Positions 37,922 to 47,951 of a stretch of 64,000 nt of DNA are shown here, one piece after another. The stretch comes from Rickettsia canadensis str. McKiel (GTDB lineage: Bacteria > Pseudomonadota > Alphaproteobacteria > Rickettsiales > Rickettsiaceae), in contig NC_009879.1 of NCBI RefSeq assembly GCF_000014345.1, positions 321,001 to 385,000 of the forward strand, read 5' to 3'. The notes beneath the pieces are model-generated. The model made no database searches and was not told the origin of the DNA. It worked only from the letters and a program-made list of their open reading frames with translations. The stretch's first letter is position 1. The number at the start of each line of letters is the position of its first letter. The position numbers were made by a program, and so were the translations under genes.

Positions 37922-38641
37922 ATGAGACAGTCAGGAAGAAAAAGCAACCAATTACGTCCTATTTCATTAGAATTATCACCACTTGTTAATGCAGAAGGTT
38001 CATGTCTTATTAAAATAGGTAAGACGCATGTCATATGTAGTGCTACTTGCGAAACTACCGTACCACCGTTTTTACGTGGGCAGAATCAAGGTTGGGTTAC
38101 TGCTGAATACGGTATGCTTCCAAGCTCTACATCACAGCGTATTAAAAGAGAAGCAGTACTTGGAAAACAAGGTGGAAGAACACAAGAGATACAGCGTTTG
38201 ATAGGTAGGGCGATGCGATGTGTAATTGACCTAAAAAAACTTGGTGAAAGACAAATTATTATAGATTGTGACGTGATTAATGCTGATGGTGGTACTAGAA
38301 CGGCAGCAATAACAGGGAGCTACATAGCATTGCACCTAGCTATTAGATTATTGATGAAAAAGAGCATTTTAAAAGTAAACCCGTTAATTAGCCAAATTGC
38401 AGCTATTTCTTGTGGTATATATAAAGGTGAGACGATACTAGATTTAGATTATTTAGAAGATAGTGATGCTGAAGTGGATATTAATTTTGTGTTTGCAGGT
38501 AATGGTAATCTAATAGAAGTACAAGGCACAGCAGAGAAAAAGCCTTTTTCCGAAGAGCAATTTTTAGCAATGTTGAAACTTGCTAAAGTCGGTGCAGCGG
38601 AATTGTTTAAACTACAAAATCAGGTATTGCTTGGGTCTTAA
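37922..38641 (+). CDS. rph: Ribonuclease PH
   Basis: The 239-residue phosphorolytic 3'-5' exoribonuclease that trims tRNA 3' ends. Family motifs: [17 protein letters not shown] at the start, [55 protein letters not shown], and [20 protein letters not shown] (phosphate-binding). ATG at 37922. Full family length. Confidence 0.96.
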
Positions 38642-38723
38642 TATATAAAGCTAAAGAAGTCCTCGATATTATACCATGGACTGTCTTGATGGGCTTTGAT
38701 GTATGGATCGAAAAACACGTTTG

Positions 38724-38861
38724 GTATCATTTCCGCTGTGGCGGGAATCCAGTAAAACCTATAAACACTTGTTTTTTTAAGTTTATTTTGTCAATTAATG
38801 TGTAATGTTTATACTGATATTAAGGTTATTTTTTTGGATTCCCGCCTACGCTGGAATGATA
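38724..38861. repeat. Long RPE, inverted orientation
   Basis: From GTATCATTTCCGCTGTGGCG to GCCTACGCTGGAATGAT. The core reads AACCTATAAACACTTGTTTT, the reverse complement of the core at 17474-17591, so this copy is inserted the other way round. It lies downstream of rph. Confidence 0.8.
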
Positions 38862-38989
38862 TAGAGGAGGTTAGGAATAACATGAGATGTGATTTCCTAT
38901 AGTCATTGTCTTCAACACATTATAATCATTGTGTGGATGATAGAGTGAGTAATATTCAAGATTATCAGATGAAACATTTCTCAAAATGA

Positions 38990-39745
38990 GGAAAAAGCTT
39001 TGCCGATTTATACAATTTTAGTGCTGTTATATCAAGAATCAAGTAAGCTTAATAAAAAATATTTTATTAATTAATTATCTGAAAGATAAGCTAGATGTCA
39101 AAATAATTATTGCAGATGATGATCATTTAATGATTAAAGAAATAGCTTTATATAATTTACTATCTTACTCTTATGTGATATTTGTGCTAAAAAGTTTACC
39201 TGGAACTAAACCGAAAGCACTTAATGATGCTCTAGAATATTTACGTGGTGAGTATTTAGTGGTTTATGATGCTGAAGATAACCCTGAATCTGATCAGTTG
39301 CTTAAGGATCTAGCAATGTTTAGAAACTTGCCATCCTAATATGTTTGTCTTTAAGCTAAGCTTAATTTTTATAATAAAAATGAGAATCCAAAATGTTTAA
39401 TTATAGAATATAGTTTAGGTTTGCATATATCTTATCTTGAAAGTATTAAGTTTGCTAAAACTGCCTACACCTCTTTCTTGGTAGTACTAGTAATCATTTT
39501 AAAACGGATATATTAACATAAGCTTGGCCGGGTGGATACTTATAATGTAACAGAAGTAACGGAAGATGCCGAGCTTGGTATAAGACTAATCCCGGAATTA
39601 TACAGTAGCTATTCTTGACTCCTATACTCTAGATGAAGCACCGAATAGTTTAGGGAAATTGGCTCAATCAAAGGTCATGATGGATTAAAGGCTTTTTACA
39701 AATATTTTTTGTATTTAAAAGCACACAAGAATAAACACCGTATTG
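38990..39745 (+). pseudogene. Broken family 2 glycosyltransferase
   Basis: Fragments in order match a processive GT2 enzyme (BcsA/NodC-like): LPIYTILVLLYQESSKL, TKPKALNDALEYLRGEYLVV with YDAEDNPESDQLLKDLAMF (metal-binding DxD-like DAED), LGRVDTYNVTEVTEDAELGI, and the scrambled QxxRW region near 39660-39690 read as WLNQRS, stop, WIKGFLQIFFVF. The 39130-39339 part is open, but the whole has several stops and frameshifts. The original product probably made an envelope polysaccharide. Confidence 0.7.
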
Positions 39746-40192
39746 CAAATAATAACAATTTATATTTTCATCGGCTTATCTACTTATCATTTTTTGAGTT
39801 TACCCTTTATAATATTTGTATTGTTATAAATAAAAATTCCATAATTAATTATTTTATGGTGTGTTAAGAGTGTTTTTCGCTTTTATATTTGTATGGTAGC
39901 GCTCTTTAATATATTAAAGAATTCTTTGAAAAGTAGAAAAATAAAATTTCAAAATATTAGTAGCTTTGATCTTATGGGCTAGTTATTTTATATTACATAA
40001 ATGTAGCATCATAAAATGTATCATCTAAAGCAGTATTTAAATAATTTTTTGTCCCTTTAAATGGAGTAAAACTAAACATGGAGTTAGTTTAGAGGATTTT
40101 GATAAAGAATAGATCTATTATCTAACCTCTTGCAAATTATTCTTTATAAGATAGGTTATAGCAAGAGGTCTAATAAAAAATTTTTGTTCTTT
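39746..40192. other. AT-rich gap upstream of groESL
   Basis: About 450 bases with no coding signal that I can follow between the glycosyltransferase remnant and the groE promoter. There are many short T runs and stops in all frames. Confidence 0.4.
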
Positions 40193-40226
40193 CCCCTTGA
40201 ACTAACAAAAATAAAATATATATAGT
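40193..40226 (+). promoter_or_regulatory. groE promoter
   Basis: CCCCTTGAAC at 40193-40202 matches the heat-shock sigma-32 -35 consensus (CTTGAA). TATAGT at 40221-40226 lies 18 bases after TTGAAC and would also suit a housekeeping -10. I see no perfect CIRCE inverted repeat. Heat-shock control by sigma-32 is therefore the likelier mode. Confidence 0.55.
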
Positions 40227-40263
40227 ATGTACATATTTAAAGATTTAATAATTGGAGGTTAAA

Positions 40264-40551
40264 ATGTCTTTTAAACCATTACATGATAGAATTGCAATAA
40301 AGCCTATCGAACACGAAGAAAAAACTAAAGGTGGAATTATTATTCCTGATACTGCTAAAGAAAAGCCTATGCAAGGTATTATCACCGCTGTAGGCACAGG
40401 TACTCGTAATGAAAAAGGTGAAGTTTATCCTTTAGAGTTAAAAGTCGGTGACAAAGTTTTATACGGTAAGTGGGCAGGTACCGAAATCGAAATTAAAGGT
40501 GAAAAACTGATCGTTATGAAAGAAAACGATGTTCTTGGTATAATTAATTAA
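40264..40551 (+). CDS. groES: Co-chaperonin GroES
   Basis: The 95-residue lid of the GroEL chamber. The ATG at 40264 ([14 protein letters not shown]) has GGAGG at 40254-40258; an in-frame TTG at 40252 overlaps that site and is rejected. Motifs: mobile loop [34 protein letters not shown] and the ending NDVLGIIN. groEL follows after 29 bases. Confidence 0.97.
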   Translation: MSFKPLHDRIAIKPIEHEEKTKGGIIIPDTAKEKPMQGIITAVGTGTRNEKGEVYPLELKVGDKVLYGKWAGTEIEIKGEKLIVMKENDVLGIIN

Positions 40552-40565
40552 TTGTTTATTTATAA

Positions 40566-42224
<1,659 letters not shown>

Positions 42225-42326
42225 GTCTATATTAAGATAAGTTATGCGATAAGTCTAAATAAAAACTGGTCTTGTTGCATGGATTGATGTCATCCTCTCG
42301 AATGCGTGTATTGAAACACACTCTAG

Positions 42327-42357
42327 GTCATACCGTGGTCTCAAGTCGCGGTATGAC
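42327..42357. repeat. Minimal RPE-1 hairpin downstream of groEL
   Basis: GTCATACCGTGGT-CTCAAGT-CGCGGTATGAC: just the outer arms of RPE-1 joined through a short loop. No U tract follows, so I do not call it a terminator. The rest of 42225-42594 shows no gene. Confidence 0.65.
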
Positions 42358-42600
42358 AGTAAAAAAACTGATTTATGCAACAAGAATAAAAGTTGTACAA
42401 ATGGGTTTTACAGTGATTTTTTGCTTGATTTAAAAATAAATTCTTTGATAAAACTCTTCCACAAAAAATAAAATATAATAATTTTTCTAAAAACAAATCA
42501 ATTAGAAATGTTAACATAATAAATTTATTGCTTTATTTGGTGTTTAGTTATTTGTAAAGTATAACTATTAACTGAATTAGTATAAATTAAGGAGGTGGTT

Positions 42601-43005
42601 TTGCTCCAAAGGGTTATTAAACATTTGAATCATAATTTATCTAAACATGACATTACTGCTCAAATAACAGGTAGGATCAAACATCCAATATCAATTTTAT
42701 ATAAATTATATCGTAAGGGTATAAAATTAGAAGAATTAACAGATATTTTTGCAATAAGAATAGTGGTAATAGATGAAGAGAAATGTTATAAAGCTTTAAA
42801 AGTAGTTCATAATCTTTATGAGTATGAAAAGGATAAATTCAAAAATTATATTCTTAATCCTAAACCAAACGGCTATCAATCTTTGCATACTATTATTATA
42901 ACTGAGGATAATTATAAAATAGAGATACAAATACGTGATCATAAGATGCATTATCATGCAGAGAGCGGTGAAGCTGCACATTGGAAATATAAAAATAGTT
43001 TTTAG
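42601..43005 (+). CDS. spoT: Truncated RelA/SpoT: stand-alone (p)ppGpp synthetase domain
   Basis: About 134 residues containing only the nucleotidyltransferase domain of the RelA/SpoT family. Motifs in order: TAQITGRIKHPISILYKLY, LEELTDIFAIRIVV with the metal-binding aspartate, CYKALKVVHNLYEYEKDKF followed by KNYILNPKPNGYQSLHTI, IEIQIRDHKMHYHAESGEAA and HWKYK. I favour TTG at 42601 as the start, six bases after AAGGAGG (42588-42594); a GTG at 42595 overlaps that site. The HD hydrolase half, TGS and ACT domains are missing. The reading frame is intact with the main catalytic residues, so it may be active, or a remnant. Confidence 0.75.
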   Translation: MLQRVIKHLNHNLSKHDITAQITGRIKHPISILYKLYRKGIKLEELTDIFAIRIVVIDEEKCYKALKVVHNLYEYEKDKFKNYILNPKPNGYQSLHTIIITEDNYKIEIQIRDHKMHYHAESGEAAHWKYKNSF

Positions 43006-43365
43006 CTTATAACATAAAAGCTGAATAAGCTGAATTTTTATTTTGTATTATTGTGAATGTTTAAAAAGAAATTTCATAAAACGACTTTTTGCAATATTCT
43101 TTTTTGTTCTGAAGTGAAAATGTTGCTTGATAAAATTAGTGGAAACATTTAATAGTTGTTATTATTTCTAAATACGCTGCTATTATAAATAAGCAAGAAT
43201 CTTTCTATAGTCTCTGTTACTTTTTCTAAAGCCTTTTCCGGAGGTTTTTAGCATTTATAGTTTGTAAATTATGAAGGCATTTAAATGCTTTAATAAAGTA
43301 CGATATCATATTTCTGTTCTTGAATTAATAAATTTAACATTTAACCTGTGCTAATTTTACCATAC

Positions 43366-43560
43366 GTCTTAATTGGCTACGTTCATCTAGTAAATACTAT
43401 GCGGTACTCATGCATGGCATTGCATCAACCATGGGTTCTTGAATATGAAACAAGTTTAGGCGCTGGAAGACAAACCCTGGACATAGATGGACACACCATC
43501 ATCACGATGCTTAATTAAGCGTTAAAGCAACTTAATAGTTGTTTATGAGTTAAGTGACCC
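43366..43560 (+). pseudogene. Serine recombinase (resolvase/invertase) remnant
   Basis: A frame from 43366 reads LIGYVHLV, MALHQPWVLEYETSLGAGRQ and TLDIDGHTIITMLN before a stop at 43516. In the next frame LIVVYELSDPRL follows. The order and spacing match the N-terminal catalytic domain of resolvases (IGYxRVS ... ALxxAG...IYEDxxSGA.R ... LxxLRxGDxLVVxxLDRL). The catalytic serine motif is degraded. It is a relic of a mobile element. The surrounding 43006-43588 shows nothing else that I can identify. Confidence 0.55.
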
Positions 43561-43588
43561 AAGACTTTGTTGTGTAGATACCCAAGTC

Positions 43589-43694
43589 GTCATTGTGAGT
43601 AGCCAGATTGTACGACAATCGATAAAAATGCTGAAGATTAGTATTTTGTGACTGTATTACTTTGTTGAAACTTACAGTTTCTTTTCGCAATGAC
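43589..43694. repeat. RPE with AAATGCT...AGCATTT-type core
   Basis: Ends GTCATTGTGAGTAGCC and TTTCGCAATGAC; middle AAAAATGCTGAAGATTAGTA. The same family occurs at 62701-62818 and within 53192-53321. Confidence 0.65.
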
Positions 43695-43740
43695 GATGAA
43701 AAACAGTCCACGCAACAAAGTTTAATTTACTAATTATTTA

Positions 43741-44274
43741 TTATCTACTCAAAGCTTTTATTCCTTCCTTTAAGCCGTCTTTTATAAATGAAATTTTAGC
43801 TTGTTTACCGTCTGCAGTTATTAGTTCTACATAATTGTTGTTTGATAAAATTATATCTAGATCATTTTGCGTAATAGTAGCTAGAGCCTGACAGCCATTT
43901 ACCGTACAATTTACATATTTTCCTGCTGCTATTCGTTTATCACCGCTATTAATAATAGTACCTGCCGGAATTTGAACATTTGATGGGACTATTTCGATTA
44001 TCTTTAGTTCCTGTTCTTCTTGTTCTTGATTAAAGTATCCTATATGATAAATGGCTAATATTTCCTTTTCTTTATCTTTCTCTAGATTATTAATTTGTTG
44101 TGATAAGAAACAAAGTTTTTTTTTCTCATTAAGAGTACAGTTTAAAGTCCAAGCTCCATACTTTTTTGGTGTCGTTGATGCATTGACGTTTTGTATGCTA
44201 TACAAAACAAAATTACCGGTTATTATAAATAACCCGCTAAAAACAAAAGCAATTTTCTTTACATAATCTTTCAT
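43741..44274 (-). CDS. Invasion-associated locus B (IalB) family protein
   Basis: A 177-residue exported protein. Signal/anchor segment about residues 8-28 (AFVFSGLFIITGNFVLY), then the IalB fold starting KKYGAWTLNCTLNEKKKLCF and containing VPSNVQIPAGTIINSGDK, CTVNGCQALATITQNDLDII and a basic end. Paired cysteines suggest periplasmic disulfides. The family was named for erythrocyte invasion in Bartonella but is widespread in alphaproteobacteria, and a direct invasion role here is unproven. Its start overlaps the gltX stop by four bases. Confidence 0.82.
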   Translation of the reverse strand: MKDYVKKIAFVFSGLFIITGNFVLYSIQNVNASTTPKKYGAWTLNCTLNEKKKLCFLSQQINNLEKDKEKEILAIYHIGYFNQEQEEQELKIIEIVPSNVQIPAGTIINSGDKRIAAGKYVNCTVNGCQALATITQNDLDIILSNNNYVELITADGKQAKISFIKDGLKEGIKALSR

Positions 44275-45662
44275 ATAATTTTTAACCTCTTTAAAATATT
44301 TTCTTTTCCTAAAATTTCTGCAATTTCAAACACGCTCGGTGAAGCTGTCATGCCGGTTATTAAAGCTCTAACCGGTTTCATAAGCTCATTTAGTTTTAAG
44401 CCATTATGAGTTGCTATTTCTTTAAATTTATTCTGCACTGATTCCTTATCAAACTGCTTAAGCTTGTTTAAATTTTCTATAACTTGCTTGATTAAATCCT
44501 TATCGCAATTTTCAATAATTTCTTTTGCATCTTGCTTGTAGATGATAGGAGAATCGACAAGATAAATTTGAGCAAGCTGTACTAGATCTAGCAACGTTTC
44601 ACTTCTGACTAACAAACTCCGTATTGCTTGATTTATATAGATTACTTCCTGCTTGCTAACATTATAATTTTGTCTCAATCTCTCTACAGTCTTTGAAGTT
44701 GCACTATCATTATCAAGTAGTCGTAAATAGTGGGCGTTAAGGCTATTCATGTTAGCAAAATCAAGTTTAGCCGGTGATTTACCGAGCGAATCAAGATTAA
44801 ACCATTTTATAGCCTGATCCATTGAAATAATTTCATCATCGCCGTGGCTCCAACCAAGACGCAATAAATAATTACACACACTTTCCGGTAAATATCCCAT
44901 ATCTTTATAAGCTGCAACGCCTAAGGCTCCATGCCTTTTCGATAATTTTGCCCCGTCTGCTCCATGAATTAGCGGTATATGAGTCATGCTTGGTACGGCA
45001 TAGCCGCAAGCCTGATAAATAGCGATTTGTCTTGCTGCATTGGTTAAATGATCATCACCTCTAATAATATGAGTTATACCCATATCGTGATCGTCTACTA
45101 CAACCGCTAGCATGTAAGTAGCAGTGCCATCGCTACGCAATAACACCATATCGTCAATATGAGAATTTTCTATTACTACATCGCCTTGTAAAGTATCACG
45201 AATTGTTATACTACCTTCGCGTGGGGTTTTTAGACGTATTACCGGCTTAATATCAGTAGGGTAGGCCGCAGGATCTTTGTCACGCCAATCGCTATTAAAA
45301 ATAAAATACTGCTTATTTTCTAAAGCTTTTTGTCGCTGTTTTTCTATTTCTTCTTGGCTAGTAAAACAATAATATGCTTTACCTGCTTGCAGTAATTTTA
45401 GTGCAGTTTCTTTGTAAAGATCATTACGTTTTGACTGAAATATAACTTCACCGTCCCAATCAAGACCTAGCCATTTTAGACCTGAGAATATAGCTTCTAC
45501 AGCTTCGTTTGTGGATCTTTCTTTATCAGTATCTTCAATGCGAAGCAAAAACTTACCGTTATGATGCCTTGCAAATAAATAGTTAAACAAAGCGGTTCTT
45601 GCCGAACCTATATGTAAAAACCCCGTTGGTGACGGAGCAAATCTAGTAATTACGTTAGTCAT
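44271..45662 (-). CDS. gltX: Glutamate--tRNA ligase
   Basis: A 463-residue class I synthetase. Motifs: TRFAPSPTGFLHIGSARTAL (HIGH region), RIEDTDKERST, and the KMSKS-type AKLSKRHGALGV. The anticodon-binding C-terminal part ends VRALITGMTASPSVFEIAEI. Rickettsiae carry two GluRS genes and lack GlnRS, using GatCAB; this is one of the pair (I cannot say which number). The ATG at 45662 follows a GAGGA site. ialB-like overlaps its 3' end. Confidence 0.93.
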   Translation of the reverse strand: MTNVITRFAPSPTGFLHIGSARTALFNYLFARHHNGKFLLRIEDTDKERSTNEAVEAIFSGLKWLGLDWDGEVIFQSKRNDLYKETALKLLQAGKAYYCFTSQEEIEKQRQKALENKQYFIFNSDWRDKDPAAYPTDIKPVIRLKTPREGSITIRDTLQGDVVIENSHIDDMVLLRSDGTATYMLAVVVDDHDMGITHIIRGDDHLTNAARQIAIYQACGYAVPSMTHIPLIHGADGAKLSKRHGALGVAAYKDMGYLPESVCNYLLRLGWSHGDDEIISMDQAIKWFNLDSLGKSPAKLDFANMNSLNAHYLRLLDNDSATSKTVERLRQNYNVSKQEVIYINQAIRSLLVRSETLLDLVQLAQIYLVDSPIIYKQDAKEIIENCDKDLIKQVIENLNKLKQFDKESVQNKFKEIATHNGLKLNELMKPVRALITGMTASPSVFEIAEILGKENILKRLKII

Positions 45663-45687
45663 TTATTATATCCTCCTATTTACCCAC

Positions 45688-45751
45688 TACTTGATCACGG
45701 GATCCAGTCTTTTTTAATTTTTTCTGGATACTGTAGTCAAGTCACGGATTA
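45688..45751. repeat. RPE-1-like fragment between gltX and ubiG
   Basis: CTTGATCACGGGATCCAGTC to CTGGATACTGTAGTCAAGTC. Inner arms are kept; the outer GTCAT/ATGAC ends are lost. Confidence 0.5.
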
Positions 45752-45754
45752 CAT

Positions 45755-46465
45755 CTAATGTGTGTTTCTTTCTAAATACATAAAATAATTTACTTCTATA
45801 TTGTCGCTTAATTTCCATTCATTTTTAGCCATATCATATATCAAACCTTTCAGCTCCTTAATTTCAATACCGGTATCTGTAAGCATTTCATAAATTTCCG
45901 AGGGTTTTAAAAATTTACTATAATTATGAGTGTTTTTCGGTACCCAGCCTAAAATATATTCAGCAACTATTATTCCGAGTATATAAGCTTTTTTCATGCG
46001 GTTAATCGTAGAAATTATTGCTATACCGTTTGGTTTAATATGCTGCACCAAATTTAGTATAAATTGCTGTACGTTTTCTACATGCTCAATAACCTCAAGA
46101 CAAATTACCACATCATATAGCTTATTGCTCTTTAATTCTTCTATAGTAGATTGTAAATAATTTATCTTTACACCGTTTTCCTTAGCATAAGCAGTTGCTG
46201 TTTCAATGTTACTTTGCAGTGCATCAATAGCCGTAACGTTAAAACCTTGCGCCGCTAGAGGAGTTGCAATTAATCCTCCCCCACAACCTACGTCTAATAT
46301 TTCTAATTTAGAAATATCGTTGTAATGTGAGGTTATTTTCTCTATTATATACTCAAGACGAATAGGGTTTATACAGTGTAAGATACCGAAATCTCCGTCC
46401 TTATTCCACCAATTATGAGAAATTTTCTCAAATTTTTCTAATTCTTTTTTATCAATTGAAGACAT
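45755..46465 (-). CDS. ubiG: Ubiquinone biosynthesis O-methyltransferase
   Basis: A 236-residue SAM-dependent methyltransferase that performs the O-methylations of ubiquinone synthesis. It starts with the family's N-terminal FEKISHNWWNKDGDFGILH followed by CINPIRLEYI. SAM motif I is LEILDVGCGGGLIATPLA (about residue 54), and post-I VTAIDALQSNIETA. VVICLEVIEHVENVQQFI carries motif II. NYSKFLKPSEIYEML is also family-specific. Works with coq9 in this window to supply ubiquinone to the bc1 complex. Confidence 0.93.
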   Translation of the reverse strand: MSSIDKKELEKFEKISHNWWNKDGDFGILHCINPIRLEYIIEKITSHYNDISKLEILDVGCGGGLIATPLAAQGFNVTAIDALQSNIETATAYAKENGVKINYLQSTIEELKSNKLYDVVICLEVIEHVENVQQFILNLVQHIKPNGIAIISTINRMKKAYILGIIVAEYILGWVPKNTHNYSKFLKPSEIYEMLTDTGIEIKELKGLIYDMAKNEWKLSDNIEVNYFMYLERNTH

Positions 46466-46498
46466 AGTCTATAGGTATATTATATGATTCTTTCCAAT

Positions 46499-46595
46499 GT
46501 CATCCCGTGGCTTCTTGACTACAGGATCCAGAAACAATTTTATAATACTAACAATTTTAGTATTTTTCCTGGATTTCTGCTTTCACTGGAATGAC
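46499..46595. repeat. Hybrid RPE
   Basis: The left half is RPE-1-like (GTCATCCCGTGGCTTCTTGAC, ACAGGATCCAG, less the first base) and the right half long-type (CCTGGATTTCTGCTTTCACT to GGAATGAC). It lies between ubiG and znuB. Confidence 0.7.
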
Positions 46596-46640
46596 ATGAA
46601 TATTATCCCACTGTGCAACAAATATATATAATATATTGAG

Positions 46641-47408
46641 ATGACTTTAATAATACTAGCCTTAATTTTAATTAGCTGCATATTTGCTCCCCTTGGCTGC
46701 ATTGCCTTATGGAAGAGATATATTTATTTCAGTGACGGACTTGCTCATAGCAGTTTTTTAGCAGCTAGCATAAGTATTATAGCACATTTCCCATTAATAT
46801 ATTCAGGCATAATAGTTGCGATTCTTTTTTCGTTTTTTGTGTTCATTTTTAAAAATAATGCTGAAAAAAATGCAGTTATTAACTTAATTTCTAGCTTTAT
46901 GTTAGCTATAGCTTTAGTTATTAATTATTTTACTTCTTTGCAAAATAATATAGTAAATTTGTTGTTTGGAGATATTTTATCTGTATCTTTTAATGATTTT
47001 ATTATACTTGCAATAGTGTTAATAACTATTATAGGTTTTATAATATATTTTTATAATCAAATTCTTCTTATAATTATCAATAGGGATATTGCGGTTATAA
47101 AAGGCTTAAAGGTTAATATTATTGAGCTAATATTTTTACTTTTGCTCTCATTATCGGTATTTTCTGCTATAAAGATTGTTGGGGTACTTATGGTGACTGC
47201 TATTTTACTTATTCCTGCTATGATCGCACGGTTTATGTCATATAGTCCCTCTCAGATGATTATAATATCAATTCTTATCTCTTTATTTATTAATTTTTGT
47301 GCTGCACTGAGCTCTTTCTATTTTGATCTGCCTTTAACTCCAATATTTATCATAATAGGTGTGTTGATTTATGGTTTGCTGTATTTAAAGCAATTATTTG
47401 TGGATTAA
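46641..47408 (+). CDS. znuB: Zinc/manganese ABC transporter permease (ZnuB family)
   Basis: A 255-residue integral membrane subunit of a metal ABC importer (ABC-3 family). About eight membrane segments, with family stretches APLGCIALWKRYIYFSDGLA followed by HSSFLAASIS, LLFGDILSVSF, and KIVGVLMVTAILLIPAMIAR. The ATPase and solute-binding partners are not adjacent in this window. ATG at 46641 follows TATTGAG. Confidence 0.88.
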   Translation: MTLIILALILISCIFAPLGCIALWKRYIYFSDGLAHSSFLAASISIIAHFPLIYSGIIVAILFSFFVFIFKNNAEKNAVINLISSFMLAIALVINYFTSLQNNIVNLLFGDILSVSFNDFIILAIVLITIIGFIIYFYNQILLIIINRDIAVIKGLKVNIIELIFLLLLSLSVFSAIKIVGVLMVTAILLIPAMIARFMSYSPSQMIIISILISLFINFCAALSSFYFDLPLTPIFIIIGVLIYGLLYLKQLFVD

Positions 47409-47433
47409 CGTAGTAGTTAGTTGGACGAATGTT

Positions 47434-47560
47434 CAGGATGTCATTCCCGCGTAGGCGGGGAATTTAGTAAACCATATAAAAACCTTGTTTTATATGGTTA
47501 TCAAGTATGTACTATATACTATTTATTGTGGATTCCCTCTTTCGTGGGAATGACATCCTG
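47434..47560. repeat. Long RPE variant with 15-bp perfect ends
   Basis: CAGGATGTCATTCCC (47434-47448) and GGGAATGACATCCTG (47546-47560) are exact reverse complements. The core differs from other long copies (ATATAAAAACCTTGTTTTAT). It lies downstream of znuB. Confidence 0.82.
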
Positions 47561-47710
47561 AGCGTATTTTGTGAAGCATGTGTAATAACGCCGATCAAGT
47601 CGATGGATGTTGAGAAGTTAATTCACAATGATTCCTACTTTAAAAACTACCAAATAGTGCTATTAATATTACTTTACTTGTATATAAGGAATATTGTCTA
47701 TTAAGTTGTG

Positions 47711-47930
47711 TTATACCTTCTTCAAGGCTTGTCTTAGGCTTATATTTCGATTTTTTAATGCCTTCTTCAATTTTTTCCTATTTGGTGTATTGAGAAATTC
47801 AATAGTATAATCAATATCTTCTTGGGTTTCATAAAATTCTGTAATAGTTATCTTATCTTGTTGCCAAGTCTGTAGTAAACTTATTAGATATTTTCTAGTG
47901 ACTACAAATGATGCTATTATGTACTGACAT
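47711..47930 (-). pseudogene. Small unrecognised gene with an early frameshift
   Basis: An ATG at 47930 with AAAAGGA upstream starts MSVHN and soon hits a stop. One frame over, an open run of about 70 codons reads IIASFVVTRKYLISLLQTWQ followed by QDKITITEFYETQEDIDYTI and ends in NRNISLRQALKKV, stop at 47711. The size and charge suggest a small regulatory or antitoxin-like protein, but I do not recognise it. It starts just after the stop of the fusion gene at 47952. Confidence 0.4.
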
Positions 47931-47951
47931 ATATTTTCCTTTTGTAAAAAT

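Noticed and set aside
47507..47704. 65-codon frame after znuB
   Set aside because: Its first part is translation of an RPE right arm, and the rest is intergenic sequence.
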